Assembly (NCBI GenBank): GCA_944474755.1
Contig: OX104123.1
Location: 60,443,898-60,507,897, forward strand
Length of the DNA: 64,000 nucleotides
Source: Limnoperna fortunei
Taxonomy: Eukaryota > Mollusca > Bivalvia > Mytilida > Modiolidae
Direction of reading: 5' to 3'
Within the stretch, counting starts at the first letter, position 1, and the number at the start of each line of letters is the position of its first letter. Below the pieces are notes generated by a model that saw only the letters and a list, made by a program, of their open reading frames with translations, made no database searches and had not been told where the DNA came from. Positions 1 through 11,560 of the stretch are shown piece by piece. A program made the position numbers and the translations under genes.

Positions 1-1
1 T

Positions 2-331
2 ACTTCTGATGTACAAGGGGAAGACAGTAATTCTTCCGAAGCAACGTATTTCAAACTTAAAAAGACTTACAAAGCTGGAAACCGAGAAATACAGACCACA
101 AAAAACAGTTTATGGAAAACGATAATAGCGGGTGTCCTGGGAGCAGTAGCAGGGGGTTGCGCATACTCTAAACTAGCTCAAAGTCCAGATAAAAGCTTGG
201 GTTTATTTTTCATGTTTACAGCTTGTGGAGCAGCTTTAAATGCTACTATTATAGGACTTAGTCACGGAAGAAAGGAAACAAAACATGGAGAATCGTATGA
301 AATAGAATATACACAAGAAGAATATCCATGA
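2..331 (+). CDS. 3'-terminal exon (partial) of a glycine/alanine-rich hydrophobic-tail protein
   Basis: The frame starting at base 2 stays open for 109 codons to a TGA at 329-331; the 5' part lies outside the window. The N-terminal half of the visible peptide is polar (Ser, Lys, Glu, Asn). It is followed by a hydrophobic stretch beginning KTIIAGVLGAVAGG, a second one around FFMFTACGAALNATIIGL, and an acidic tail ending EEYP. The same layout, with alignable positions (KTI-x(5)-GA-x-GG and an ACGAALN-like versus AGGAAVN-like segment), is found in the protein at 6274-6888, so the two are diverged paralogues. Two Gly/Ala-rich hydrophobic segments separated by a short polar link suggest a membrane hairpin; this is inference. 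I do not recognise the family. AATAAA polyadenylation signals follow about 30 bases after the stop. It could be the last exon of a multi-exon gene or a single-exon gene. Confidence 0.72.
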   Translation, partial: TSDVQGEDSNSSEATYFKLKKTYKAGNREIQTTKNSLWKTIIAGVLGAVAGGCAYSKLAQSPDKSLGLFFMFTACGAALNATIIGLSHGRKETKHGESYEIEYTQEEYP

Positions 332-359
332 GTAGTTAACTGTCTATTTACTTTGTTTA

Positions 360-369
360 AATAAATAAA
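360..369 (+). promoter_or_regulatory. Polyadenylation signal of the first gene
   Basis: Two overlapping AATAAA hexamers lie about 30 bases downstream of the TGA of the partial gene at 2-331, a normal position for the end of an animal mRNA. Confidence 0.55.
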
Positions 370-381
370 ATAATGACGTCA

Positions 382-2068
382 TGTAAATTTGTGTCATCCT
401 TATATTGATTGCAGCCATAGTCATTGGTTCATAATCATGAGATCTATCACACATAGATGGTAACGGCTATTATTAGATTACTTTCCTGTCTTTCGTTTGT
501 GGCTTCCCATCATTTAGACTATGACCATATATAAAACGAGTAGTTTCAACAGTAAGTGAAAACGAATAGTAACCTTTGTTTACTGGGGATTGTGTTTATT
601 AAATATTTCTGTTTGTTGTATTCACACATTTTTTTTCAAGAATGGCTTTGTAATTTACATTGACTTAATTTTATTTTGTTTGACGACGACTTGGTATCGT
701 CCTATTTACTTACTGTTTCCTCTCAATAAATGATCGTCTAAAACATACAATTGCTTTATAACCGATTGTGGATCAGTTTTCTCTGTTACTATTTGTGTTT
801 TGGTTGTTGTTTCGATATGTATACGTTTGTCTGAATTCGTATTTATAACTTGAGACAAACTTTCTGCTCTTGTTTTTTTTCTCCTTTCGTTTTGCACACT
901 ATCGACGGTTCACAGGCTTAACACATAGATGTCCAATAATGTGGTCATTGGGGTATTATGGAAAGCCTACATGATCGCAGACAATATAGGGTGATGAGAA
1001 AACCCTATTTACATGTAGATGTCAAAAAAGAAGACAATAAGTAATATATCCCTACACATCTTACCAAACTTTTTAATGACATTGCCCATTAACGGAAACA
1101 AATTATTGCTTGCTTACTTGTTAGTTATTGCACGTTTAGCAAATATTTACTCCATTATTATCCCGATGTCAAATTATATATTTTTAGATTCTTACATTAA
1201 TTTATAATAATATCCACTAACTTGTACATAAATCAGTGCTAAAGACCCCTTGTACTTAGACTCATTACTCGAAGTAAATCTGGTGATAGATATATAATTT
1301 AATTAAATAAACTACGCTTCTTTCTCTAATTTGAATTTCGTTTGACACATTGGCTAATAATCATTATGTATTCAAATTAAACAGCTATTAGAAGCCTATA
1401 TATGAACACAAAACTTATTTTTTTTATCTTTTCCATTTTCGTGTGGAAGTGATTTTTGTAATTTTGTATTTTGTGTGATTTTAATATATGGAGTGACTGA
1501 ATGCTTGAACGTGCTTAATCGCGCAAAGAAAGAGAAAAATGCATTGAAGACATAAATAAGAAAAAACACCGAAAAGTAATATTTGTCTACAAAATTTACG
1601 CTTTCATATTTAAGAAAATTAAAAGGAAAAGGAATGACAACAAGGAACAAAGTTTAAATGATTACAAGGCTACTTCGTTTTCTGACAACAACATAGTAAA
1701 ATGTGGTTTTAAAAGCAGTATGTGTCAAAGTCATTACATTTCTTGTTATTGGTGTTTATAACTTTACGTCATACTTTAGCATTTCTTACATCATATATAT
1801 ATATATATATATATATATTTATCCTGCAATCAGTACATTTACTGTCCAATAAAGGTAGCCGAATAAATTTTTGCTTTATTCGGCAGTGCCGAATAAAATC
1901 TCCTGGTACCCTTGTCACTTCTAACGACATTTAGTATTCTGTTCTGGTTTACGACGTTTGTGACGTCAGTATCACTAGAATACGCGCCGAAAATTTTAAC
2001 TGAGAAATCGGCTAAAAGTGAACGTGTTTAGTATTATAAAATGTTTTTTAGGGTTGCAGGATAAAAAC
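382..2068. other. Intergenic DNA without a recognised gene
   Basis: AT-rich DNA with only short unsupported reading frames. A (TA)n run lies at about 1794-1818 and a TGACGTCA octamer at 1961-1968. I see no coding similarity or structured repeat. Confidence 0.5.
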
Positions 2069-2208
2069 AATATTCGTACAGTGTCAGAAAATATAAAATT
2101 TATTTGTACTCGCCGCGAAACAGGTGAGAAATGCTCGGCAGAGCCTCGCATTTCTACCCGTTTCTAAGGCTCGTACAAATAAATTTTATATTTTCTGACA
2201 CTACGAAT

Positions 2209-2211
<3 letters not shown>
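2069..2211. repeat. Fold-back (MITE-like) element
   Basis: Bases 2069-2109 and 2173-2211 are near-perfect inverted repeats of about 40 bp; two extra bases at 2079-2080 interrupt the match. The core arm reads GTGTCAGAAAATATAAAATT and its complement. The loop is GC-richer and holds a second small stem (GAAATGC/GCATTTC). A (TA)n microsatellite abuts the right end. No coding capacity. The symmetrical arm-loop-arm layout recurs elsewhere in the window. Confidence 0.7.

Positions 2212-2212
<1 letters not shown>

Positions 2213-2258
<46 letters not shown>
2213..2258. repeat. (TA)n microsatellite
   Basis: About 23 uninterrupted TA dinucleotides directly follow the right arm of the fold-back element, suggesting expansion at a TA insertion site. 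Confidence 0.95.
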
Positions 2259-2262
<4 letters not shown>

Positions 2263-2987
2263 TATTACAAAATAACAGTTTAGTCAAAGTTAATTGTTTA
2301 CTTGAGAAAAGAATGTTGTTAAAGATTCCTAAAACTGGCAAATAGTATTCTACCAAATTATGGAACATTCTGGAGTTTACCATTTGCATAAGTCTTCTTA
2401 ACATTTTTTAAAAAGCTGTTTAGTGATTCAACTTATTCCGTGGATTTTGGACGTTACTGTTAGGACTATAATCATGATAGGAACTTTTAAAGACAGTTAA
2501 GTTTTATACTGTAATGAGTTCAGTAATTAGGTTTTATTTGTATTAGTCTTGTTGGCTAATTAAAAGGTTTTTTTTACCTGTAACATTCCTTACTAGTATT
2601 TAAGATATTCCTTTTATTAACAAAGAAATATATAAATAAAGCTACCAACCAGTACACTTATTTAGTATCGGATCGACAAATATGACGATGCAGCACAAAA
2701 ACAAAACAATAAAAAAGTCTAGAAGATTATGTAACGATACAAATGACGGTGTTTTTGTCAAAATTATGGACACAGAGTGACCAACGAAAGGCCCTAGTCA
2801 TTGGGTGTCAATATAAATATATACCCTAAACAAGTAATAAAATATTTATCTTGAATTATCTCACTCCAACTGAACTTAAAACTTCTATATATTGCCTTCA
2901 CCGTCAGCCTATACAGCGGACGAGCTGTAACTTGGCTCAATTATTCCAACAAAATGTTATCAAAGTTACGAAGGTGACAAATTTATT

Positions 2988-3031
2988 ACGCCCGACGCGC
3001 GTTACGTCTATTCAAGACTAATCAGTGGCGT
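2988..3031 (-). ncRNA. Decayed hammerhead ribozyme motif
   Basis: On the minus strand the order helix I (ACGCCA), CTGATTA, GTC-loop-GAC, GTAA, C-GCGC-GTC, GGGCGT follows the minimal hammerhead layout with a palindromic GCGC loop. Two invariant core positions are changed: CTGATGA has become CTGATTA and GAAA has become GTAA. One helix I pair is also lost. It should be catalytically dead. Confidence 0.6.
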
Positions 3032-3247
3032 TAAAGGTTTAAGATATTCTTCATTGGGAGATGGAATTTTCTTATGCAGCTCTTGTTGTAACGTCATTTC
3101 TGATTGGATAACGTAAATAATTTCATGGAATCAATTCCATGATTGATGCCGTCAGATTTTAACGCAAGCGCAGACGTTATTTCCGGCAAATAACAAATTC
3201 CAATTTTAATCAGTTAATTTAGTTTTTTATTGCCGTAGCATTAGAAT

Positions 3248-3414
3248 GGAGATAACTGTATTGTATTTGAAGATTTGCCGGCATCAATTGGTGATTTGAT
3301 GGTCGGAAATATCCGTTTACTGGCTCCGCTTACGCGTCGCCAATAAACTCAATTTTCGACCATCAAATCACCAATTGATGCCGGCAAATCTTCAAATACA
3401 ATACAGTTATCTCC
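3248..3414. repeat. Perfect 58-bp inverted-repeat fold-back element
   Basis: Bases 3248-3305 are the exact reverse complement of 3357-3414, with a 51-base loop containing TTACGCG-type GC-rich sequence. The perfect arms imply recent insertion or ongoing arm homogenisation. It lies inside Penelope-derived DNA that is continuous in the 61.8-kb copy. Confidence 0.88.
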
Positions 3415-3882
3415 TAAATATAAGTACACTGGGATCGTGTAAATACACAATACAGGCAGTTCGAAATATTATATATAGGGTCTAATGAAAGCTACCAACC
3501 AGTACAAGTATTTAGTATCGGATCGACAACTATGACGATACAGAACAAACAAAAAACAAGTCTAGAAGATTATGCAACGATACAAATGACGTTTTTGTCA
3601 AAATTACAGACACAGACTGACCAACGAATGGCCTTAGTCATTGAGTGTTAATATAATAAAGAAAATTTTAAGCATTTAGATTTGAACGCCACTTGTCATT
3701 TTTATTGTCATTTGTTGTAAAAACACTGATGAAGCCTGTTGGTCAGGTGAAATATTTGTGCAATTTTGTCCAAAATTAGTTTCTCAAGATAAACTTTACT
3801 TTCTTTTTGCTATGACTAGGAAAAACATCAAATCAAGTAATTTAAAAGACCACTTATGCTCAACTTGAATTTCTAATCGTAT

Positions 3883-4104
3883 TTAAGAGATAGATTTTCC
3901 ATATCGATCAACTGAGTTATGGTGACGACAATAGAACCTCTTACGAGATAGCATCAATTTAGGTAAAACAAAGTTTGAAAAAGTCAACAGCAGTAAACAG
4001 TCTAGAAAATAGGAATACCAATCATAGGATCTAGCATAGCATATAAGCTGTGAAATGTTGTCGATCGGAAAATCAAACATTTGACTAAAAACAGTGTGAG
4101 ACAA
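3883..4104 (-). pseudogene. Reverse-transcriptase C-terminal fragment (Penelope-like type)
   Basis: The minus-strand frame encodes a segment with SQLICYARSYDWYSYFLD followed by RKRFYCRHHNSVDRYGKSIS. These correspond to the conserved QLIRYSR...FLD and RKFYGRHHDLVDRYG blocks of the retroelement reverse transcriptase whose better copies lie at 9.3 and 43.1 kb. The catalytic core is absent and the stretch between the two blocks is altered. It is a truncated relic without promoter or upstream domains. Confidence 0.65.
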
Positions 4105-4129
4105 TATAAATTCCAGGTTTAGCCACGAA

Positions 4130-6255
4130 AGACCGTCGTTATCAATAAATCTAGATCTAATAATAAATACATTTACGACTTATATTAAAATGTTACAATG
4201 TCTGATCGACAACCTATTTTGTTATGTTTAAAGGACAAGTTTTTCAATAGAATGAGAGTTGAATAGTTGCTTTAAGTCCACTAACTATTATGTGACCTAA
4301 ACAGTTAGATTTATTACAAATCGGACAAGTCACTGGGAACGTTATTTTGATACACATGATAAAAGTAGTGAATATTAGGACTGAGAATTGGCTTTATTTA
4401 TATCGAGGGTAATAAAATGTCACAAAATCGACACTGGAATAAGTCTCTAATGTACATTTCATTGCGAACATGTTTGTTTTAACGTGTACTTTTATGGAGG
4501 TATAAATAACGTTTTCAAAACATAGATGGATGTTAATATTTAAACAAAACAATAAAAGCAACAATTGTATGATTTTTTATTGCTAAATTGACCGAGTAAG
4601 TCATACGCATTTGTAAGGGAAAAATGGACACCTCTTTATTTCTTGTAGTGACAATTGTCTCCTTTTATCTTGATTTTATTTTAATGCATTGTAAAATATT
4701 ATCCTTATAATTGTTATTCCGCATCGTACAGATCTAATCAACTTAACCACATTTATTTAGATTCGTTTATACAGATATTTCATATTTACAATATTTATTT
4801 TCATTAATATAGATACTAGCGACGATCACAGTCATGGTATGTATTTTTGTTTACATCTAGTCTAAAAAACAATAACATAAAGATTTATTAAATAACTACT
4901 ACAGATTTACACTAGGTTACCTATTACTCGACAATTTATATCTATCCTTGAAACATCCAATATCGGATTGCTGTAAACACACATTGATCAAAGTATCAAT
5001 TGAACGTTTTTCAAAGTCACAAAATCTCAACTTGCCTGAGATTAAATAAACATATTAAACAGTTTAATATTACACTTTGACGCATTTCTTACATTTTCAA
5101 AGAAATTTCCCAAACTATTTGTCAAAATAGAACCAAATTATTAACACTAAAATAATCTAAAGGTCCATAGTAAAACACGGTTACACATATAAATATTGAT
5201 ATAAACAAAGTCTAGAAAATAGTTTGCAAAATAAACAAAAATGACTCTGTGTTATGTAATTAATGTGAAAATTCAACAGAGTTACATGATAATATAATTA
5301 AATCGTAAAATTATTTAGAATATTATCATTTAGGTGTCAAAATCTAAGATGTACACTATTGATCCACTGTGAGTTATCGAATGACAAACATACCTTTACG
5401 GAAAATTGTTCGATCGCTTGATATGCAATTATAGGAGAATAATCACGGGGCATAACACTATAATATAATATAACAAAATATTTTCAACATTGTATTTAAT
5501 GATATTTTTTTAAACGACCTTTGAAACAAACTTTTAGTCACTGTCGTTCACGTATTAACTTAGGTCTATTCGCATAGGATAAAGTTAATTTTCACCCTTA
5601 GCATTACAGTTTGAGTGGCTAATTTATTTATCGAAAAGTTTGTGGAAAAAATTTTTAATAAAACATCAGCAGAAATAAAAACTTTTAATAAAACTATTAT
5701 TTAAACAATGAAAGTACTTCTACAAGCCAATACTACAATGATTGGTTCCTATATTAGTTTTTGTTTTAAATGGAGGGTTGTTTGATCCTTATAGAATAAT
5801 GTTTTTGTTGCTCTGGTAATTAATTGTTACAGATAATCTATTTTTTGTTGACTTAACACATATAATGCTATCACCGTTTCACAATGGCTTAATTAATCAC
5901 AACTCGGCATAAAATACACGTTTAGTTGTTTCTTCGTTTTTTTTACCTTGGGTTTACCATGTACAGCAATTGTGAAGCGTTATCCTGTGGCTAAATTTTT
6001 ATTCAGAAAAAAAAACAGTTCCCGTTTAGGAAATCCTTATCTGATTAGGTAGTTGAAAAGTACACACTGGAAGACTGTTCAATTAAGTGTTGACACGCTA
6101 GATATTTGTAAATGATTAACTGCATTTTCCGCTAATATATTTAAACACTCTATTCAGTACAGTTCCGAAATCAAATATGCAAATCGCTGAATTAAGAAAA
6201 TGATAACATTTACAATCTAGACAATATCCATCACACTGTATATGATAATTATGGC
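4130..6255. other. AT-rich intergenic or intronic DNA
   Basis: No reading frame, tandem array or inverted repeat that I can support. It could contain upstream exon(s) of the gene at 6274-6888, which begins at a splice-acceptor-like site, but I could not identify one. Confidence 0.45.
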
Positions 6256-6273
6256 TGAATATTTTTTTTTAAG

Positions 6274-6888
6274 AGTAAGCGTGTAAAAGCCAACAACGCC
6301 GATGAAGGAATCAATGAGTTAATAAACGCTAATAGAAATGTTTTCAGAGAGAATATTTTAAACATGCTAAGATCTCTGCGAGTAACGATTATCGACAAAG
6401 TAAAGGATCCAAATAATGCATATATAGTTCTTTATATAGAAGATGAGAAATATGACGTGGTTGTTGGTGATGGCAAACAACGTTATGTGTTTAACATTCC
6501 AGATTCCGATTTCGAATTTAGCGCGAAAACTTCACACAGAAACAAAACCAAAATTAAAGCTTCAAAAGTCAAAGTGAAACTGAACTTGACAACAGGTGCA
6601 GTAATGAAGAAAGAAAGCGGAAGTGTTCCCAAGACGATTGCAGCTAGTACTGTAGGAGCTGCAGGAGGATATTTAGCATGTGCTGCACTTGCTTCAAACC
6701 CAGCTACACTTTCGCTAGCTTTAGCCGCAGCAGGAGGTGCAGCTGTTAATACTTTTCTTGCAGCAGGAAAAGGTTCAGAAATGACACAGGAACCAGATTA
6801 CGGAACATTTGAAATGGAAGGGTCCGCAGAAGAAATTCATATGGTTTTACGCGATCTGAAATGTGCTAATTTGCTTTTAAAAAGATAA
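6274..6888 (+). CDS. Paralogue of the gene at 2-331: glycine/alanine-rich hydrophobic-tail protein
   Basis: A 204-codon open frame ends at TAA 6886-6888. An ATG at 6364 would give 174 residues. The frame is open a further 30 codons upstream, with protein-like sequence, to a polypyrimidine tract and AAG at 6262-6273. I therefore take 6274 as the first base of a 3' exon, not 6364 as the true start. The first ~110 residues are mixed charged sequence containing IVLYIEDEKYDVVVGDGKQR. Next comes a Gly/Ala-rich hydrophobic half (VGAAGGYLACAALASNPATL, then AAAGGAAVNTFLAAGKG) and a polar C-terminus ending LLLKR. The hydrophobic half aligns with the partial gene at the left edge, so the locus holds a tandem paralogous pair on one strand. 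Two short Gly-rich helices suggest membrane insertion or helix packing. Family not recognised. Confidence 0.75.
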   Translation, partial: SKRVKANNADEGINELINANRNVFRENILNMLRSLRVTIIDKVKDPNNAYIVLYIEDEKYDVVVGDGKQRYVFNIPDSDFEFSAKTSHRNKTKIKASKVKVKLNLTTGAVMKKESGSVPKTIAASTVGAAGGYLACAALASNPATLSLALAAAGGAAVNTFLAAGKGSEMTQEPDYGTFEMEGSAEEIHMVLRDLKCANLLLKR

Positions 6889-8220
6889 GTCATAACTGAA
6901 AATGTATTTTGGCTCTACTGATACTATTCTGCGTTATTTATTTAGATATCTCTTAAGCTATTGAAAAAGAAACGTCAGCATAAATCTCGAATTGGTGTAT
7001 TTAAAAAAATGTTGTAATGAAATTATTTATCTAAACTCTATAATGACATTAACTTTACAATAAGAAGAAGACATGCACCTCTGAATTGTTGAACGAGTAG
7101 TTTGATCCCCTTTATGCACTAAATAAATGAGTCGTGATAAGAATCAACATTTCTTTTAAACGAAGAAGTTAAAACCGTTTGAAGCACACTACAACATACA
7201 TGTACTATAAACTGATATACAATTTGACGACAGGATTGAATTACACTGGGTACATATATTAAAACTAAAGTATGTCATACCTTACAACCAACATATTTTA
7301 ACGGTATGATTAACGCAACCAGGAACTATAAAATCTATGATATTCAAAAGCCTGATAATGATGCGGACTTAACGACACACTAAAATTCTAAAGACTGAAA
7401 AATCAAAAACATTTCAAAGTGATAGAAACTTACTCTTTAGAAGAATCTGTTGCGTGCGCATTCTGCTATTTTACTTAGCTTGAATATGATATTGTAGAAA
7501 TAATCACTCAAATATCTTGAATAAATAACTATAACAGTTTTGTCGTTCGTTCATGTGACACAGATTTTGAGCTCAACAGCGAAGAATGTGATCAATTTGA
7601 CATAATACGTGGAAACTTCGTCTACAAATCCTGTGAAGTGTTTATACATATAAGTAATTTCAAAAGCATTTGAAACAAAGATTTATCTGACGCAGTTTTT
7701 ATTAGACAATATGTGATCTTTGTTATATTCCATACCCATTTTTCGTACTTATGTTTTATAAGCATTGTATATAATTTTTTGTTAGTATAATCTCGTAATG
7801 GATTGTAATAGAAAATGTATACCAATATATGTTTGCATTACAGTGTCACCCCATTAGTTTATTTAATGATATACGTGCTGTAGAATCATGAACACTTTTG
7901 AAAACGTAGTAATATCATGACAATAAATAAAATCACTTATCAACTTGTAATTTATATTAAGCAACTTAGAATTTGATGATAATCTGATTGTATTACGTCA
8001 ACAAATAGTATTTGAACTGCATTATGGGCATAATCAACTTAACAATCAAGAAATCAGTGATAAAATTGGATCGAATTCCAAAGGATGTGGCTTACTGTGG
8101 CGCTGCGATATCAAAACTGGTAGCCACCTGAGGTTCTTGGCAGACGTTTTTCAATTCAACCTGACCAGACTTTATCTCTCACCACATGATGCATTGCGAA
8201 TTTCTATATTCTGCAAATAA
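6889..8220. other. 3' flank and intergenic DNA
   Basis: An AATAAA hexamer at 7122-7127 is a plausible polyadenylation signal for the preceding gene. Otherwise AT-rich DNA with nothing recognisable. Confidence 0.45.
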
Positions 8221-8375
8221 TCTGTACCATAAATCGTACAAATGATTTAATAAGTCTTAGAAACGATTTAATAAACCGTACACACGATTTAATAAACCGT
8301 ATGCACGATTTAATAAACCGTACAAACGATTTAATAGTACAAACGAATTAATAAATCGTACAAACGAAATAATTT
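8221..8375. repeat. 21-bp minisatellite with self-complementary units
   Basis: About seven tandem units of 21 bp, consensus near TAAACCGTACACACGATTTA plus A. One unit is shortened to 17 bp. Each unit is an imperfect palindrome (AAACCGT against ACGATTT). Confidence 0.9.
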
Positions 8376-8660
8376 TTTTTCGATTTGTTGTTTGGCACGA
8401 AAAAGCCGTCGTATTTCTTTAATAGATTTCTTTAAAAAAACGAAAGAACACGTTTGTCATGCTCATCTTATAATTAACAAAAATATCAAAAAATAATGTC
8501 AAAAAAGAAACCAAAGAAAAACTAACAACAAATATAATACAATTCCACATTGAAATGTATATAACTGAGTTACTTTATTATTTTCAAATTCAAATTAATC
8601 ATGTAAGGCTATAGTACTGTATGTATACATCTAAAAAAATGTCTTTTTTTCGTCTGTCAG

Positions 8661-8875
8661 ATGAGACGTAAAACTGGTGCCTCGTGTACAGTATTCCTTC
8701 AACTGGCAGGTAAAAGATCCCATTTGCAGTATTCGATAAGAGTAGGCGCACGCGCAGCTGCCATGGTACGTCTCGTACTTGCTGCTGTTGGCGTGTTGGT
8801 TCTCTAGCTGACTGCGGCCTGATAAATCTACTTCCACTAAGTCATCTTGGGTGCGGCATCTGTGACTACTTACCC
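8661..8875 (+). repeat. SINE-like repeat, family B (CGATAAGAGTAGG type)
   Basis: Contains TAAAAGATCCCATTTGCAG followed by CGATAAGAGTAGG, shared with copies at 21.6, 24.3, 24.5 and 39.8 kb. Diverged. The minus-strand frame through it is not a gene. Confidence 0.55.
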
Positions 8876-9054
8876 CAAAAAATACAAAAAATACAAATAA
8901 AAGCCATAAAAGTCCATGCTAGACCGTTTTATGGAAGTCAAGGACGTTAAAAACCACCATAGGTAAGAGATGACCTGTAATTGGATATTGCTAGATCTTC
9001 ACAGAGAAAATAACAAAAAGGGGGAGCTAGTAAAAGATTTAATTTTAATTAGAT

Positions 9055-9245
9055 TGCACCTGTTACAGTCCTTTTCTTAAAATATAAATATGCTTTGCTT
9101 GTTTTCCAGTTTTCCTCATCTGCATATGAAATAACGTTTCTCCCTTATTAATAAATAGACTAGTTGTTTCTGTAACAACCAAGAATTATCTCCCCTATGT
9201 ACGTCTTTATCATACTTCGATTGTTTTCAAGATGTCCTTAGCTGG
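9055..9245. repeat. Dispersed 82-90-bp satellite units
   Basis: Two units related to the block at 20.5-24.3 kb, with recurring words TTATCTCCC, GTCCTTATC/GTCTTTATC, AATAAATAGAC and GTTTTCNAG...TCCTTATCTG. Confidence 0.65.
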
Positions 9246-9277
9246 CTTCAATTTAATCGAATTTCTCAAATTGAGAT

Positions 9278-10290
9278 TTTCTTAAAAACGCTGCTTTTTC
9301 AAGAAAAACGGAAAGAGACGATATAAATACCTGGTTATTAGCCATGACAGAACTTACTTCGTCATCAATAACTCTAAATCTAAAACTAAATATACCGAAG
9401 ACCAAATCTGATTTTGAATTTCCTGATTTTCTGATTGACAGCATATTTGTCATCTTTGGAGGACATGTTTTTCAACAGATGGCTGGTATTCCAATGGGTA
9501 CTAATTGTGCTCCTCTCCTCGCCGACCTGTTTTTGTACTCTTATGAGTCTGAATTCTTAGAAGGCCTACTGAAGAAGAAAGAAAGACACTTTCCCAGACC
9601 TATAATTTAACATTTCGCTATATTGATGTTGTTTTGTCACTCAACAACGCTACATTTGGTGACAATTTACATTTGATTTAGCCTAGATAGCTTGAAGCAC
9701 ACCACCAATACACTAGGGTCAGCCTCTTACTTAGAGCTACTTCTAGAAATCGACTCAGGAAAACAACAAACTAGACTCTACGACAAACGCGATGACTTCA
9801 ACTTCCCGTCCATCGACAGCAACATTCCAGCAGCTCCAGCGTATGGTGTGTACATTTCACAACTTTTACGTGATTCTAGATCCTGCGATCGGTATTCAGA
9901 TTTACTAGAACCATCACTTGTTGACTACTAAACTACTCAAACAAGGGTTTGTTGTACCTAGGTTGATGTTATATCGCCAGAAGTTCTAAGGTCGTCACCA
10001 TGACTTAATTGATCTTATGGGAAATCAGTGTCTCAAATACGATTTGACATTTCCGCTGAGTCATATGTAGTGTTTCCTATTCCTGGATTTGACTTTTCCC
10101 TGGACTTGACAGTGAGTAACTCAATGGGTGTCTAATGCGAGGCAGGCACTGCTTACTCGTCCGGAGAACCTCAGTGCACCGATGGTTTTTATTGGGTTCG
10201 GGTTACTCTCTATCTGTGTTTTATGTTTTTGGTTTTTCTGTTGTGTTTGTCTATATCCGGATTTGTAACTGCTCCTTGGCTTTTGGCTAA
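9278..10290 (+). pseudogene. Decayed reverse-transcriptase retroelement (Penelope-like type)
   Basis: Matches the copies at 43.0-44.5, 57.1-57.5 and 62.5-63.1 kb. Visible protein segments in order: a block ending IFVIFGGHVFQQ; the core GIPMGTNCAPLLADLFLYSY; a frame change; RYIDVVLSLNN, where the catalytic motif YIDD is YIDV; SASYLELLLEI; LYDKRDDFNFP; SNIPAAPAYGVYISQLLR; then the C-terminal block and a 3' noncoding tail. Several frameshifts and stops break it, so it cannot encode active enzyme. Assignment to the Penelope-like group is by remembered motif style; the reverse-transcriptase identity itself is clear. Confidence 0.75.
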
Positions 10291-10444
10291 TATTGTTCGG
10301 TCGGTTTTCTTTGCTATTGTCCTCATATATCTGAGCTTTAACTCAACTTTAAATTTTTAGGCAATCTGATTGTTCAATTCTCGAGTAGAGAACAAGTTGA
10401 TGAAATCCTCTAATTTAAGATGTTTTATGAAACAAGGCGCTGTT

Positions 10445-10690
10445 ATCTATATATGAAGTAAATTATCTCCCTTGTTGTTTATCCTACTTTGCGTGTTTTC
10501 GAGTTGTCCTTATCTGTATCTGAAGTTTCCCTTATCTTTAAATTAAGTTGTTTATCTCCCATTTTATATTCTTTATTCTACGTTGCCTGCTTTCCAGATG
10601 TCCTTATCTGTAAATTAAGTGGCAAATTATCTCCCTTGAATGCCTTAAACCTCCTTTGTTTGTGTTGTAAATATGGTTTATTTATGAATC
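10445..10690. repeat. Dispersed 82-90-bp satellite units
   Basis: Three diverged units with the words AATTATCTCCCTTGTT and GAGTTGTCCTTATCTGTA. Same family as 9.1, 11.3 and 20.5-24.3 kb. Confidence 0.7.
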
Positions 10691-11261
10691 ACTTAAATTG
10701 AGTCAGTGTCTTATCGGCGACATGATGCATATCAAAATATTGCGGGAAGCCGGCATGTCAACTTAGGTGTTATTTGACGTCACAGGCAGTTAAACTTGTT
10801 ATTATGCAGGAATTTGTTATGAATCTTTGTAAACTTACTTTAGTTAAGTGTTAAAGGTTCCTCTAATACTTTATGCATCTGTAATCGTCTAAATTTACGT
10901 TCGTTCTGTCAAGTTTCACTTTGCAAGTGACCTTGTCAGTCATGTTTATGTACTATTTTTAGGCATAATGATTTCCCTTGTTTTGATATAAATACCGGAA
11001 TTTATAGTCCGTTTTTGAATTCTGAACGATTATTCAAGCAGAACAGGTAAACAAATACACGTTGTCCCGATATCCCTTGATGTTCAACTGATTGAGTTTT
11101 CAGATTGTTAATTGCATTATACATTGTCAATATTTGATTATTGCTGATAATTATCTAATAATTATTTGGAACTGTTTTTATTTATAAAACTATTTAGCTG
11201 AAAACACATAAAACAAGAGCTTCAACACAGACAACATTTATTAAAGTTTGTTTTCCAGCGT

Positions 11262-11560
11262 CCCTTATCTGTGAATTGAATAGATTATCTCCCCTGTTTC
11301 AGTCTCTATCCTACTTCGCTTGGTTTAAAGTTGTCCTTATCTGTATGTCAAATGTCTATCTCTCCTGGTATAGTCTTATACCGCCTTTGCATGTATTCGA
11401 GTTGGCATCTGTAAATTAAGTGAATTATTGCCCTGTTATAGTCTTTATTCTAATTTGCATGTTTTTGGAGTTGCTATCTGTATATTAAATAAAATTCCAT
11501 AATTCCTCTGTTATACTCCTTATCTAGCATGATAAATATACTATTTGTTTTTATCTTGTC
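11262..11560. repeat. Dispersed 82-90-bp satellite units
   Basis: Three to four units with GATTATCTCCCCTGTTTCAG and GTTGTCCTTATCTGTA motifs, decaying to the right. Confidence 0.7.

Larger units (their letters stand above)
2640..3656. mobile_element. Noncoding terminal-repeat remains of a Penelope-like element
   Basis: Two direct repeats of about 170 bp (2640-2818 and 3489-3656, both starting GCTACCAACCAGTACA and ending in the TGACCAACGAA...GTCATTG region) bracket about 670 bp. The interior from 2780 to 3066 and 3416-3488 matches, in reverse orientation, the noncoding block at 61720-62160 beside a Penelope-like coding region, including a hammerhead-type motif. A fold-back element (3248-3414) and about 180 bp of unrelated DNA interrupt the block where the other copy is continuous. 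I read it as a solo or partial set of terminal repeats with a secondary insertion. No coding sequence is left. Confidence 0.6.

Noticed and set aside
3727..3775. CTGATGA...GAAA stretch resembling a hammerhead
   Set aside because: A CCTG/CAGG stem and both core words are present, but sequences outside the core are not complementary, so helix I cannot form.
8221..8375. CRISPR-like array
   Set aside because: Units are contiguous with no unique spacers, and the genome is animal; it is a minisatellite.
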